NCBI RefSeq assembly: GCF_000524195.1
Contig: NW_020170467.1
Location: 1-64,000, forward strand
Origin: Echinococcus granulosus
Taxonomy: Eukaryota > Platyhelminthes > Cestoda > Cyclophyllidea > Taeniidae
Direction of reading: 5' to 3'
Length of the DNA: 64,000 nt
The stretch's first letter is position 1, and the number at the start of each line of letters is the position of its first letter. The position numbers and the translations under genes are program-made. The notes beneath the pieces are model-generated. The model ran no database searches and was not told the origin of the DNA. It saw nothing but the letters and a program-made list of their open reading frames with translations. This document shows positions 34,769 through 47,900 of the stretch, one piece after another.

Positions 34769-35060
34769 CCAATGAACGCACGCCCTTAACAATAAGGCCA
34801 CTAGATAGCCAATGGAGAGGAAAGAAAGACAGCAACCAATGAGAGAGAGGAAGACAGCCAGAGCTAATATAAATACGCGCCTTGTCGAGCTCCAAAACTA
34901 GCGACGCACGCAGCGTGAGGCTTGCGCCGGCGTGGCCGATTGGATGCGTGGCGTGCGTGCGTCGCCTGTCGTCGGCGTAATCAATGGGGGGTCGACGCAG
35001 CGCCAAGCCGAATCACACAGAGAAGCACGGGCGTGACGGCGCGGGATAGCTAATAACGAC
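34769..35060. promoter_or_regulatory. CpG-rich candidate bidirectional promoter between MED26 and FITM2
   Basis: On the plus strand there are CCAAT boxes at 34769-34773, 34809-34813 and 34836-34840, then TATAAATA at 34869-34876, then a CpG-dense stretch (about 34890-35050) in otherwise AT-rich DNA. One ATTGG (34939-34943) gives a CCAAT box on the minus strand. The patch lies between divergently oriented MED26 (minus, 33.5 kb) and FITM2 (plus, 38.3 kb). The motif order suggests plus-strand initiation near 34.9 kb, and a minus-strand start for MED26 is also possible. This is inference from motifs only. Confidence 0.45.
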
Positions 35061-38000
35061 CGAGTGGATGGAGGGACACAGGCACAGAGATACGGGGAGA
35101 GTAGGCGGAGCAGAGTATTTCACACTAGAACGAAGTTGTCAGTTTGCACCACTGCACATTCAGCACCCCAAGACTGCTAGCGCAATTCAGCACGTGTGCG
35201 TGGGAGTCGCCCATCGCTACGATGATTTCGTTCGTTCATTTGCCCGCCCGCCTAACCACCAACCACCCAAGGTTTCTGCTACCCAGTATGAAGGAAAGAA
35301 AGACAGAAGGAGAAAAACCGGTTTTTGCAAATATTTATTACCCAATTGTGCGATGAGGTGATAAAGGGAGACAGAATGAAGAAAAAGAACAGGTCATAAC
35401 AATCAGTGCAACATTGTATATTATAGGTATGTATATATATGTGCTCCGCCACTCAACAGAAAATGAGGATAAAAGAGTACCACGTTGAGATTTACTGGAG
35501 AGGGGGAGAGAAAAAATAAGTGATGCGAGAGGGTTTGAAGATTACCCTTCAAAAGCGACAAAAGGGTGCAACAGCACCCGGAGCTCATGTGCAAAGTTTG
35601 GGAGTTGCCTTTGTAAGAATAGTAACAAGCGTTCCGAGAAGAAGGAAGAGGGCCTAATTGTGGGACATGGAGAATAGAAACGCCCGACTATTTTTTAAAT
35701 GGGAGCAAGTAAACTTGAAAAGGTGCTTCGGTTGAGCAATGATACACTACTTGTAAGCGCAATTAGTAGCGGGCGACCATCAATGAATTGCGAAAAAAGT
35801 GACAGATTAAAAAATAAACTACAAGACCTACAACGTGCTACGATTGCTAAATGGGATATGATTCTGAAATTCTCTTTTAAACGCTTCAACTGGCTAAAAG
35901 TGCCTGAATTTTTACAGACAAGGATAAAGTATGACAAATGATAACGGCAAAGTGGAGTCGGAAGTTTTAATCGAGTATGTGATTCTAAAACCCAAAAAAC
36001 AGCTGTTTCGAACTTGTAGAAAATGGCTAAAGATTAAGAGCTCTAGTGTGCCCATCTAGACTAGCTAGCACTTGCTAACCTATGCATAAGGGAAAAATGA
36101 CTAAAGAAAGCATCAATCTTATCGACACGAGAATTGGTCGAACGTGAGGTGTAAAACGAAACAGAAATGGAGTGGAAGGAACACACTAAGTATTCTAGGG
36201 ATACGGTGTCAGGACCTATCAAAACTAAAAACATACAAAGCATAGACCAGACGCGGGTTACAACAGTGGTCAATGCTAGAACGTCAACTTAAAAAGGGGA
36301 TTTCACAGCAGAGAAGTCAAAGCCTAAACACTGTACTACAAAGCGGAACATGGACAAAGTAAGAAAAGATTCTGAAAACGGCTGACTCAGTTTCAAATTC
36401 CTATTGGAAGAGGGTCCTGTAGTTGTAAAAATAAACAGAGCTGAAAATTAATAAAGAGGAGACCATATTAGAAGTGCAAAACAAAATGGGCTTCCAAATA
36501 ATTGGTGGCGAATAACAATACAGAAGCCAAACCAGATAGAAATCATGGGACACACAGGAGAAAAGATGAGAACAAAGGAGCAAAACTTCGAATGCGACTA
36601 CCAAGGTAACCTATACGGCAATAACAACTGAATCGAGAGTGGAAACAAAACAAACAAACAGAACACTGAGCCCCAATAGTAACAAATTACTTCGACAAAA
36701 AGACCTATATTAAATTTATTGTTCACAGGTCGACAGTTACAAGCATCTGGTAAAGTTAGGAAAGCCCGACAGGACGACTTTATATGCAAAACGTTATCAA
36801 AGATATGATAACAAAGTAAACTTGCATGGTCCTGTGCATCTGTCCCCTTTTTCAAATCTAGCATTATAGATTGGAGGTTATAGTTCATCACAGAGATGAA
36901 ACAGAACGCCACACATGAACAACGGCCGGAAGGAGACCTCAAGCGCAGGCGTCCATTTAACCCTAACGCATGTAGCTATAATGACTTGATTGCTTTAAAC
37001 AAACTGATCTGGATTACTAATATTACCAACAAAGTGTTATTTTTTAGCAAATATATAAAAGATATGCGTTTTAAATATCAAATGGCAACTTAACTTCGGA
37101 TGTTGGTGCTCGACACCCATTGGATCTGGTTTGTGGATCTGTTGATTTGGTATGCTTAAACGTCCCGTGAGCTAATCGCACCGTCTTTTGAATCATACTT
37201 ATTTTATCGTTTACATGCTAAATATGGGGTTTTGTTCCATCGCTCCAGTCATTCTCTTGAGTTGTGATAGATTTGTGTCTATTGTTTTATTCCCCCTTTC
37301 CTTCAGTGTCAAAGGATTTCTGTCTGGGATTGGTGTTCATGGTTATTTCCTGCCCTAAGTGCATTACTATTCGGAGATAAATTACTATTCCTCTTGCACT
37401 TGCACATTTGCGTTCTAGTTTTCGGCAGTGTTTATTTCGTACTTGTCATTGATGCCTCGTTGGATTTGTTTGCCCCAATGCTTTTCCTTTTTACCACTTA
37501 TGCGCATTACCTTTCTCAATTGTTTTTTACCAACTTAGATAGCTCCTGTTTAAAAAATTGTGCAAACTTGTTAGACTGTGCGCTTTATATATGTAACGAT
37601 TGTTTCCACGTTATTTCATCACATTGCTAAGGTGTAACTATAACGCTAACTGCGTCAAATTAGCTATCAATTTTAGTCGCTTACATTGATATGTCTCCGT
37701 AAGTATAGCCCTAACGATCTTGTGCTTCGACTCCAAAATTTACTTATGCTACCTCAACAACTCCCATTCTGCATTTTCACACCCTATACACACTGCATAG
37801 TATTACACATGAATTCTACTAATGTGTCACTTCATTCAGTCATTTCACTAGCAAAGTGTCTGTATTACTTAAGGCTACTCTGATATTGCATTTTGGTCTT
37901 CAGGCCTCTTTTTTCTTTATGTTCAATTAAATTCTTCGGCTTTTATTTAATGCTCTTTAGTATCAATTTCCCGTGATGCGTTGTTACTTCTCCTACGTAT

Positions 38001-38289
38001 TACTTTGATTTCCTATATTGCATATTATATTGCATTCCACAAATTTTTATGTTTGGCTTAAGTGGTTTATTATATTTATCGCACGATAATCTACCCGCAT
38101 CACAACGCCGAGGAGTAAATATTGGGGAAACATGATTTTCAACAGGTAGTCTGTTTTATTTCACTTGGATCTTATTTTCATCTAACCTGGTTATTAAGAT
38201 TTACCGACATTACTCAGTTAATAATCCCAGTATTTTCAAGTGCCTTCCGCTAGTTTGGGTGTCAACAACTCAAAATTTGATGTAGCTTC
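35061..38289. other. Interval before FITM2, no supported gene
   Basis: AT-rich, with only short frames of 60-115 codons lacking recognisable domains. It may be a 5'UTR intron of FITM2 if transcription starts near 34.9 kb. Confidence 0.5.
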
Positions 38290-38318
38290 TCTTTTCTGTA
38301 GTTCCTCGTCTTCTAGTC
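38290..38318 (+). promoter_or_regulatory. Pyrimidine tract and AG directly before the FITM2 start codon
   Basis: The sequence before the ATG is mostly C and T with two AGs, the last ending two bases before ATG. This is a strong 3' splice-site shape placed at the start codon. It could accept a 5'UTR exon from the CpG patch near 34.9 kb or a trans-spliced leader, which is known in flatworms. It was read from sequence only. Confidence 0.5.
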
Positions 38319-39350
38319 ATGGTTCTCAGTGCGTCTTCCCTTCGTAAGTTCAGCAAAAGCGGTTCCAAGCCTCTCCCCCCTGCGGAACCAGGCTCTCGCG
38401 CCCGTCACTCCATCCCTGGTCCCACATCCCCAGCGCGTTTCTTCAGCCTCTTTGCGTTTTCCCTCCTCCGCAAGCCCATGTTTGTAGACCCCTCGGTGAA
38501 AGCGGGCATCTACCTATGCGGTGCCGCCGCTGGCTCCTTGATTTTCGATTTCCTTAAGATGCCAGCCTCCTACTTTTCACATAAGCGCAATGCTTTTAAT
38601 CTTCTCTTCGTCAAGTGGGGTTGGGGTTGGACCTTCTGCTGCCTCTCCATCTTTATCCTCATCTCCACGTACATTTACACTGGGGGAAATCGTCGGCTTA
38701 TCCGTGCACATCTAATGCGTCTCCTTGTTGGTTCAGCCTGCTGGTACGCTTGTACAGGAGTGTTTAACACTGTGGAGTATAGTTTTGGGAGTTGTTATAA
38801 CCCCAACGGCACACTTTTTCGATCCCCCTACTCACTTCGGCCATTTAATCGTCGGTCTTGTCGACAAGCGAAAGGATATTGGCTTGGGTTTGATATCTCG
38901 GGACACTGTTTCCTTCTCACCATGTCGAATCTCTGGATACTTGAGGAATTGAGGGTGATGCGATCGTGGAATGTTCTTGGTGCCTTGTTGGACGTGAGCA
39001 CGCATTCCGACGATCTGGACTCTTCTACCGCCACTGCTGCGCCACGACTGCCAAATGTGAGTCCAGATACGGTGCAGGCGATGCGATCCGCGTATGTTCG
39101 ACTGACGCTGAATCTAAGAAGTGTCTTCTGTGCCACAGCATGCCTCTCTTTGCTGTGGGACTTTATGCTCCTCGCAACAATTGTCTATTTTCATTCGATG
39201 CCGTCAAAACTGTTGGGTGCATCGGTGGGAATTTCCTGCTGGTTTGTATGCTATCGTGGCATCTTTCCCAGTTTACCAGTGGGAAGCGTTGGCGGTTTGG
39301 CGCCAGGAATGCCTGGAGACGGACCGGTTCATTTTGTCGCAAAGCGCTAG
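38319..39350 (+). CDS. FITM2: FIT family fat-storage-inducing transmembrane protein (FITM2-like)
   Basis: An uninterrupted frame of 343 residues. It contains the FIT signature GFDISGHCFLL (His196; human FITM2 His155), a second family histidine in TIVYFHSMPSKLLG (His292; human His214), plus FSHKRNAFNLLFVKWGWGWTF and LVGSACWYACTGVFN, which align with the FITM2 SNKRN, FVKVAWAWTF and LLVGTAIWYICTSIF segments. About six hydrophobic segments are visible. FIT proteins are ER membrane enzymes of the lipid phosphatase class required for lipid droplet budding and ER phospholipid balance. The chain is about 80 residues longer than human FITM2 (262); much of this is an N-terminal Ser/Pro/Arg-rich extension (residues 1-45) and a loop at about 225-255. 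The next AG upstream of the ATG is only two bases away, after a pyrimidine-rich tract, so the 5' leader may be joined by cis- or trans-splicing. No intron interrupts the coding part. Confidence 0.95.
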   Translation: MVLSASSLRKFSKSGSKPLPPAEPGSRARHSIPGPTSPARFFSLFAFSLLRKPMFVDPSVKAGIYLCGAAAGSLIFDFLKMPASYFSHKRNAFNLLFVKWGWGWTFCCLSIFILISTYIYTGGNRRLIRAHLMRLLVGSACWYACTGVFNTVEYSFGSCYNPNGTLFRSPYSLRPFNRRSCRQAKGYWLGFDISGHCFLLTMSNLWILEELRVMRSWNVLGALLDVSTHSDDLDSSTATAAPRLPNVSPDTVQAMRSAYVRLTLNLRSVFCATACLSLLWDFMLLATIVYFHSMPSKLLGASVGISCWFVCYRGIFPSLPVGSVGGLAPGMPGDGPVHFVAKR

Positions 39351-42300
39351 TTGGACTCTCTTTCCTTCTTTAGCTATTCTTGATGTTCCTTTACCTTTAT
39401 TTCATTCTCTACATTGGTGTAAGAGGAGAAGATGTGACAACAATTGTGCTAACTTGGCTCTTTATAAAGATTTGTTGGTTTTCTGGATAGGGCCAATATC
39501 TTCCGTCATGTATGGCTAAATTAATGTACATCAGACTGGCCAGGCTCTCGATTCTAATGACAGCCAGTAGTGTGGCTCTTGGATTTCATTTTCGGTTTCA
39601 ACCATTACATTGTTTAGCCGGCGTCTAGTAAACAGTGCTGAAGACGTTTTTTTTCATGTGAAACATTAGGGGTGTTGTTTCCTTTCTTACTTAGTCTTAT
39701 TTCCTTCTCCAATTACCGTGGAAAGGTAACTAATTCAAAAACTAGCTTTGGTTTACTGCCTTTATTTGCTTTTGGAGTGTCATTCATTTTGCTCCCAGTG
39801 ATTACTTGCCTACATCAGCCACTTCAACAGTAACAACGATGATTGCGTGGATTGCCATCGCATTCGTGGATTTTGAGGTGATTCAGGTGTCTCATTCTCG
39901 TCTTGGGATCATCCAGAAAGTAAAACTTCAGGCTAAATGGTGAATTAATTCCGCAATTTATTCATCACAATTCTATTATTATTCATCCTGATCCATTTTC
40001 AATTCAGTTGAGAAAGATCTGTACGAATCTTAGTGGTCAGTGTCTCTGCAATATTCGACAAGCCAATTACTCAGGTTGGTTATTAGTTCTCGAATTCACC
40101 ACTTGTTTCCTGTATTTCATCGGTAAGGTAATGATAATGTGAGAATCTGCAAGCTTTTAAAATCGCGGCTTCTGACATGACTGCGGAGTCACGTGCACAA
40201 CAGGTATTCAGCGGATGTGTCAAGTCGGGTGATTTCCGCCATCAGACCACGCACTAATAGGCCTCGATTTCGAGGGCCTTTTTAAACGGAGGCTTTTTGC
40301 ATCAACAGCCATTGGTGAAATCCTTTTTGTTAATTCGTTCAAATATAAGAGGACGCCTCCCTTCACTTGTTAGGTCGTTCTACTCAACGCCCTACCGCCT
40401 AACGGATTTGAGGTAATTCTTTACGTTGCTTTTTTAGGGAGCAGTTTTGGTGAAGAACAGATAAGTGACTTTTGGATGATTGGCGTACTTTAGTTAACTG
40501 CCGCACTTGTGCTTTTCTAAGCCATCTAACTACTTGCAAAGCCATTTACATGGGCTGTTATTTCCTGCTCCCACGGTTATACACTTTAGTTTTGCTTGTA
40601 ACTCCTTCGTTGTCTTAACCAAAATGACCACTCGATAAGTCGAGGTGCATGGCTCTCTAATCTACAGGCTTTTTTCCACGGGTAACAATCTATGCCCTGC
40701 CGGCGTGCCCTGACCTCAAGCATGAGTCATCGTGACTGAATCCTCGTGACTACTCTTCTTACTTAATTCTTGTGATAACTTGGCATTCGAACGTATCATC
40801 ATTAATTCCACCTTTCGTCTACTGTTGGAAAATTATGTCATTCACGACGAATTTGAAGGTAGTGGTGTCAAAAGTGCGTGAGTTAAATGCAGTGCTTTTG
40901 CTGGAAGCGATTCAACATTCCGGCTGCATTGTATACATAGGATTTTTAAATTCCAGTCGGAAGGATTGACCAAGTGGGGTTGCGTACTCATTAAAAAACC
41001 ACCGCTCCATGCATTCGTTCAATCGGATTCCAGTTGTGTCATCTCACTCGGCACTGTTTCGGGTTTTGATAATGCAGGCAAAGTGGGGTGTGCAGTCAAA
41101 TCTCCGTTGCCTGTGCTTGTCGCTGCAATAATAAGTACGAACAATCTTGGATGGTGCACGGAATGCGTAGCCGAGTTGGACAGATGCTCCAACCACGGAA
41201 AAGCGAGAGAATGATTCACTGACAGGAAAGGTCGACTGAAGTAGTCGACGTTTGTCTATGTGTGCAGATAGAAAAGCGTCTTAGTAGACTAACCACAAAG
41301 ATGGTACTTTAAGGTGTAGCTCAGGTGACCCGCAGTTTTGAGGTCTGGTCTAGTGCGATTGCGATTGTTAAATTTGTTTATTTGGAGAAAAGATTGCCTC
41401 GGGAACCGAGTCCGATTGGTCGAGAAGTAAATTTTGAGCAGATACCATATCTAATGGAATTGCATTTTTGCCACTGCGTTTGGAGGTTTGATAGTGGGCA
41501 ATGTTGGAGTGGATTACCTTAACGCGGTGCCCTCCGCTCAAATGAGAAGTCGGTGCGTACGGCTGACAACATGTCGCCGGTTGAATGTTTAAGTGGATCG
41601 ACAGTCGACAAGTGTGCTGTAGGAAATGGGTTAGCGGCGTCTAAAGGGTAAAAAAAGGGACATTTGGCTGAGGTATTAGTCCCAGTCATCAGCGCGGTAT
41701 CTGTAAGTCTGGTTCCGCTAACACAAGTGTCAAGTCATCAACTAAGTGGGGAATTAAACAGGAAAGGAGTCGAGTTGCGACTGCGCTAAAACTAATTAAA
41801 GCGGTCATTGAAGCTGTGGGTCCAAACAAAAGGTCGCTGGGAGGGTGTTTGCGCCTGCCACCCAATCAGCCTGCTTTAAAGTGGGGCATCGGGCCCTCCC
41901 ACCACCAATTGGCCAATGGGATAGGGTAGCGGCCTTTACTAGCGTTTGGTTTATGAAGTGCTTAGTGCTCACTTTGAAGGAGGAATTTGTAACTTTTCTC
42001 AAGGCAGGCTTGTATCCTTGTGTGCTAGGGCCCCGGTAATTCCAGAGAACGGTTATTATCAACTTTCCTGTCACTGGTTGGGTGGAGAATGCTTGTGCAA
42101 TATGAGGTACACATCTCCGTCGCATTGTTCGCTGTTCGCTCACCAGTTACAATCTGCCAAAGGAAATTGCCTTCTCCGAGAAAACATGAAAAAACTCTCG
42201 AGCATTTGCCAATTAAGTAATCATAATCGACTCTGCTGCAACCTCTTCAGATGTTGCGGTTTCTAGAATCGATCTCAGGACTATTTCTTCATCCTTTGTG

Positions 42301-42580
42301 TAGTTTACTGGGCGTTTGGAGCGCGATGCCTCTGCCAAACATGGACGACGGTTCTCTACAGAGTAGAAGTTTGTGCGCAGGCTGAGAACTCGTTCCGCTG
42401 GAGGCGAATTTGTACTAGCCGCACCCAGCCTGTGGAGTGACAACTTTTCCATCGAGCTGTAAGGACGATTGGTATATCGGTCACGAGCACGCATGTGGCA
42501 CTTTCATGTGCGAACACTTACTACTCCATTCACCTAACAACACAGATTCAATCAATTCTGCTAAGTAATCCACACACTGT
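39351..42580. other. Convergent intergenic region after FITM2
   Basis: Lies between the 3' ends of FITM2 (plus) and the unassigned gene (minus). No protein-coding frame with a recognisable domain. Nothing else seen. Confidence 0.6.
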
Positions 42581-42586
42581 TTTATT
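42581..42586 (-). terminator. Poly(A) signal of the unassigned gene
   Basis: AATAAA on the minus strand (TTTATT on plus), 157 bases after the stop codon: a typical 3'UTR length for compact invertebrate genes. Another AT-rich cluster lies nearby at about 42628. Confidence 0.5.
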
Positions 42587-42742
42587 TAATTAGAATCTAC
42601 ATAAGTGAAACGATGATTCGACAATAAATATATTTAAATAGGGATGGGCAGTCTGTTCAATCTACTGTACAAAAGAGCACAAAATGAGAATTTGGCCACG
42701 CATAAAAAACTATTTACAGCGATACATACACATACTAAAAAA

Positions 42743-44999
42743 CTAGCAGGCGTCATTACTACATGTATTAGCAACTCGATTGTCTTCGTCACAGGAAAAA
42801 GAAGTTGTCACTTGCTCTATCTCTTCCTCCTCTTGATACTGCTGTTTTTGTTGATGATGATGGGACAGGATTTTCTGACTTCGTTTCAACTTGCCCAAGG
42901 TGCGCCGATCCATCATGAAGAAGTTCGAAGTGAAAACCCCTCCTCTCAACTCCTGCGTTTCCTTAGATTCTCCTTCCATCACTGACATCGTGACGTCCTC
43001 CCCACTCACATTGATTACCACCCTTTTGGGTGGTGTCCTCTGGGTCACTTCAGTCTCCTCAGATCTCTCCTCCACTTCTGTCGATATCTGAACTGACGTA
43101 GTGGCTTCCTCCGCTTCATTTATTTCGTTCGCTCCCTCCTCAAGAGACGACTTTTGGTTTTCGCCCTCATCCACCACCTCCCCATCATCAGGAACTGAAA
43201 AGGCTCTATTTAACAAATCTAGGCTCATAGAAGCTTCTGACGCAACCGCGGCTTGTCCATCATCAAACAGGACATTCTGTGGACATGGTGGAAGTGATGC
43301 GACCGCCACGGCAGTTAGGACCGTTTCTGCCGTCGCTGAGTTCTTCGATCCATATGGAACCCCGAGTAACTCCAATTCAGAGGGCGCAACTTTCAGTCCA
43401 CGCAAACCTGGAACTTCTTTCCCCATCTCTTTTACAAGCACCTCTAACATCTTGACGGGGAAGCTTCGAAGCTCTACATTATGTAGACCCCGCGTCCAGC
43501 TTTCAATCGTGTCGAAGATGGTCTGCATTTCTGTCACAAAGAGCTTTACGTTCGAGTCGGCACTCACATCCACCGCGCTGGTGGTGAATGCAGACCACCA
43601 AGAAGAGGAGAGATGCATCCGCGAGGTCATTAGGCTATGTCGAAACGTCTTTAACTGGACTGCCATCTGTTCCACTAGATACAACAATCCTGGAGGGCGT
43701 AGAATTACTAGCTTGGTCTTGCACAGCACCGCCGGTTCGAGGATTTTCTCAAAGCCTACACCGTCATTTGACTGGCTAATCTTCTGAAAGATACTCTTAT
43801 TCTCCAGGCGATTCAACATCGCAATACCTGAGCGTAGCAGGCGGAATGCATTATTCTCTTCAACACGGCCGTCAATTCCATGCGATCTCCTGAACATGTA
43901 AAGATCTCTCGTAAGGACAAAATTAAGGAACTCATGGGCCGCTGCCACTGACTCAAACAACGCGACGAGATTAGGGTAGATGGTCTCCTTAAACATCTGC
44001 AAAATAACATCACGCGCTTCTTGTGCCGTCGTGAAAAGACGCGATCTGCCGACATCCGCCGTTGTAGCAGCTTGAGGAGAATAATTCAGCCGGTATTGGG
44101 CAGTCAAACAAGCTCCAGCGGAGACTAGTTGGGGATAGGCGGTACGTAGGTTCCCCAGACAATCACTGACACGGGCGTGGATGGTCGCGAGATGAGTAAA
44201 CAAGTCACAGTCGTAAAAAGCGTCCTCCAAGGGGCACTCAATCAAGCAGAGCGTATGTCGTAGCACCATAAGCCTTCCCCGCCCCGCAAAAGAAGCGTTG
44301 ACAAAAAGGTGCATAAAAAGACGTTTGAAGAGGAGGCAGATGAGCCCCAGACCTGCGAAACTAGAGGCATGGTTGCAGTCGAAGAGTTGACACAGAGCAC
44401 GCAGTTGTGGCGGCGTCATGTGAATGAGGGTCTCCAGAGGCGATTCAGATATAGAGGTAGAAGTCAAGCTGACCGACGTCCACTTGATTGTGGGTGTGGA
44501 GCAGAGGGAGAGGAAGTCACGTAGAGCCTGAGCAGAGGTAAGTTCGTCGACAGCGACAGTAGAGTTGATGGAGGACGGAGGGTTGAGGGGATCAGGGACG
44601 GTGAATTTGGGACAAAGGGCAACCGCAATATGTGCTAGGTCCTCCACAGGACAGCTTGATGTCCATGAGGGGATCACAGTGGATTTGGAGCGGTTTGATT
44701 TTGAGGCGGCATTAAAAATGCGCAAAATAACGTCACGAGAGGGAGGAGTGACGACAGGCAGCCATAGGAGACTAGGCAGACGAAGAGAGTAGGAGGAGAG
44801 AAGGGAGGACCACTCCAAGGGCACGCATTGGAAGCCTTCCGGCGTGCGCACGCGAATATTCTCCACGAGAATGGAGCGGATTTTTTGATGACAGAGATTA
44901 GTTAGACACTTTACGGCGTTGCGATTTTCTACAGTCGGATTGGTGTAAGCCAGGAGGATTAGGCGGAGAGCGTCTCCCATCAGTAGAAACTGTTCTGCC
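42743..44999 (-). CDS. Terminal exon of the unassigned helical protein
   Basis: This 2,257-base open exon (752 residues) starts after CATCCTGCTTAG with QAEQFLLMGDALRLILLAYT and stops at TGA (42743-42745). It is predominantly alpha-helical for about 560 residues with long Leu/Phe/Val-rich helices (e.g. ALCQLFDCNHASSFAGLGLI), consistent with a helical-repeat scaffold. About 190 low-complexity acidic/Ser/Thr residues follow, including a Glu-rich patch near the end. Its length alone makes chance openness implausible in this AT-rich window. Confidence 0.93.
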
Positions 45000-47900
45000 C
45001 TAAGCAGGATGAGAGTTCACATTGAACAAGGAGCACCTAAGAAAGTTTTACCGTGGGATCATTCCAACGCTGAGAAAGTTTAGAGCTGTGCGAGAATGTG
45101 TCGATTCGCCTCTTTGTAGGTCCCTTTAGATGGGAGGCCAGAATAGGGGACATAAATATCTGGGATGTTTTGGGAGTGTTGAATGAAAAGTGATTTTGAT
45201 ACTCTAAAGATATCAGAAATGTGGTTGAAGGATAAAACTCGGCTGTAGAGTGTAACATTCAAATAAGTTCCCTTACGAGACATGAGGAGTCTAGCTTCTA
45301 ATACATCTCATGTGAATTCCCGACCCAACATAAAATCTTCGAACCTGGTTCAGGCGTAATTTCTTAATCGCAAATTACAGTACTTTGAAGAGTACGGCCT
45401 TCCTGAATGATGCCGAAAAATTATTCGTATTTAGAACTGGGGAGAGTGCACAATTTCTGTCAAGGATGAAGCAAGGAAAAGATGTGAATCCGCGAACAAC
45501 AAGGGCCATACTGTGTCTCCCCGTCGTTAAAGGAAGATTCCAGGATCAATGTGACAGTCTACACTCAAATATTGATGACGATTGTCAAGACCCAGAGAGA
45601 GAGGTTCGCCCAAAAAACCTCCATAAGGCTGCTTCCCTCCAGTACACCTTGTACGACCCAGGATCGGGCAGCTGAAAGTTTTCACAGTCATATTAGGCCT
45701 CCTAAATTTTCTGATGCAAATACCTCGGACTACCCCACCTAGGACATTATTGAGGGTAACAAGAAGGCATTCTGCTGTGTTGAAAAATCATTAGAGAATA
45801 ATGATTTCATTAAAGTTATTTTTAGATGCCTGGAGAAGTTTGTTTCTCCTCCACAGGTTTTAAGGTCTACGAACGAACGATCCGCCCAAACGAATGCATA
45901 GAAAGATGGATTCGGAAGAGATGGACTATTCAATGTTACTGAGACAAACGAATGTATGAACGAGACGGATTGATGAGTGGATGGATGAAACAGAGGTGAA
46001 TATATTGAAGCGTAGGAGAGTGGTACTTGATGAATAGATAATCGAGCAGATCAGAGACAGATGAATGGACTAGTAGATCCGTGATGGGTTTGTAATGGGT
46101 GATTCGAGGATAGCGTGGTAGACGTATGTCCATACTCTGTCTCAAAAATTTGAGACAAGAAATTAAGATGAGAAGACTTACTGAAGACTACTTGGATTCG
46201 ACTCTAGGCAGACGAAATGTGGCCATCCAAACGGACACGGAGTAGGAACGAGGAAATCACTGCTCACAGCCATTGAGGTCATCTCCAAAGCCACTTCCGG
46301 GAGCATTCCAAAGCCAACCAGCTGTTGGTAAAACTATTGGATAACAGAACGAATAGAACGATTAGATTCCTGACGCTTCTGGCGGGCAAAGTCTCATGCA
46401 CCTACGATAACCAATTCTCTTTCTTAATCGGCAAATTTAAGGTAATGAGTGGCGTGTGCGCAAACCTCAAAGTTGTCGCATAAATGTGAAGCAGGAAGTA
46501 GCCAGTTGGATCGACAGGTAATTCACGTTGACCAAATTTTATTCCCTTCCTTAATAAATTTGGGAGAACAAGCGTATTCATTCCACCCTGAGGACTTAGC
46601 TTCAAGAAAGACTAGTTCAGCTTCGCTAATTGTAGGTCAGAATTTTGATAAGGAAATTGTTTCGTCAAATTTGTGACCTCGAACAAAGAGCAATTTTCTC
46701 ATTTCAGAAGGCGGTCGATGCAAGGCTCCTACCTATTGCCATAACGATCAATTTCCCTAATTTTTGAAAACTATTTCCAACAATAACAAAGGGGTGTCAC
46801 TTACCTTGTCCAGATAGAGACAACCTTCGAGGCATTTGGAGGAAAACGAAACTGTCTTTGGAAACGAAAGAAGCTTGCGTGACTACAAAGTGAAGGAAGT
46901 AAATGAAAGAAAACTTTGCGCTACTTCAGAGTCATAATCGGCAGGTTCCGCTCCCACCACGTGACCAGAGGCGGATTAAACCACACATCCGTAGGTATAG
47001 CAAGTCATAACGGAACAGAAAATACATAGTTTCGACATTGGCTACTTTCAGTACAAAAGGTTCTAGTAAATCGCCGTGGGATACCCTCTAGCCCTCAGCG
47101 CTATGTTCCTGATGGATCCATCGTGATGCGATTCGCTGAAACGATTCACAACTGACGAAACGTGTCGAAATTGACGAAATGTGTAACTTTCATTGAAATT
47201 TGGAACATGATAACATCAAAGATAGGTTCCTTTGCCCAACATATCAATACAAACCCTATTTCTCATTACAAGTCGGTCAGCGAACAAACCATTCCCGGCA
47301 ATGCGCTTTTGTAGGACGAAAAGGTCAAGAACAACAAATGTCACCTTTTGTTAATGCATGTAGGTGAGAACTGCTTGCTCAGCTTCCATGACTTTCACAG
47401 GCGATGTTACAGGTTTACACCAATTGTCACGTGTTACACATTCAATATACCTAAAAGTTCGTGAAACACAAATCGCGCATCATTAAATCACTAGCGGCAC
47501 GTAACCTTTCATTATTATCAGGAATACAGAGCCTTCTTCAGCACTGTGCATCCATCTTTAAAAGACCCATCCTCAGGATCAAATTGTTTAAATCTAATGC
47601 TATGGTGACAAACTAAAAGAAGCTTCTGGAACTTTAGAGCAGGGTTAAACTTCCTCGCAGAGCAGACAAAATAGTATCACATTCATCGGATTCATTCAAC
47701 GACATGAGGACTCAAAATGGCAGAAAAGTAGTAGAAAGGGTAATAACATGAACAGGCGCATGCATTTTACCAACCCCTAGAAATTTCAACACATGACTGT
47801 AGCGAGCTGTACCCAAACCGCGCGAACTATCTCGATCACCTGATAATCAAATCAAAGTAAACGTTACCTTCGAAATTTATTCCCAGTCGTTCTATCCTAG

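Noticed and set aside
34668..35006. 112-codon minus-strand frame over the CpG patch as MED26 exon 1
   Set aside because: No similarity to the MED26 N-terminus, and the frame seems a by-product of GC-rich sequence.
42743..44999. Firm assignment of the large exon to FANCD2, codanin-1, Integrator or NELF subunits
   Set aside because: Remembered family sequences match only as scattered helical patterns. The order of the matching blocks is inconsistent, so no family name is given.
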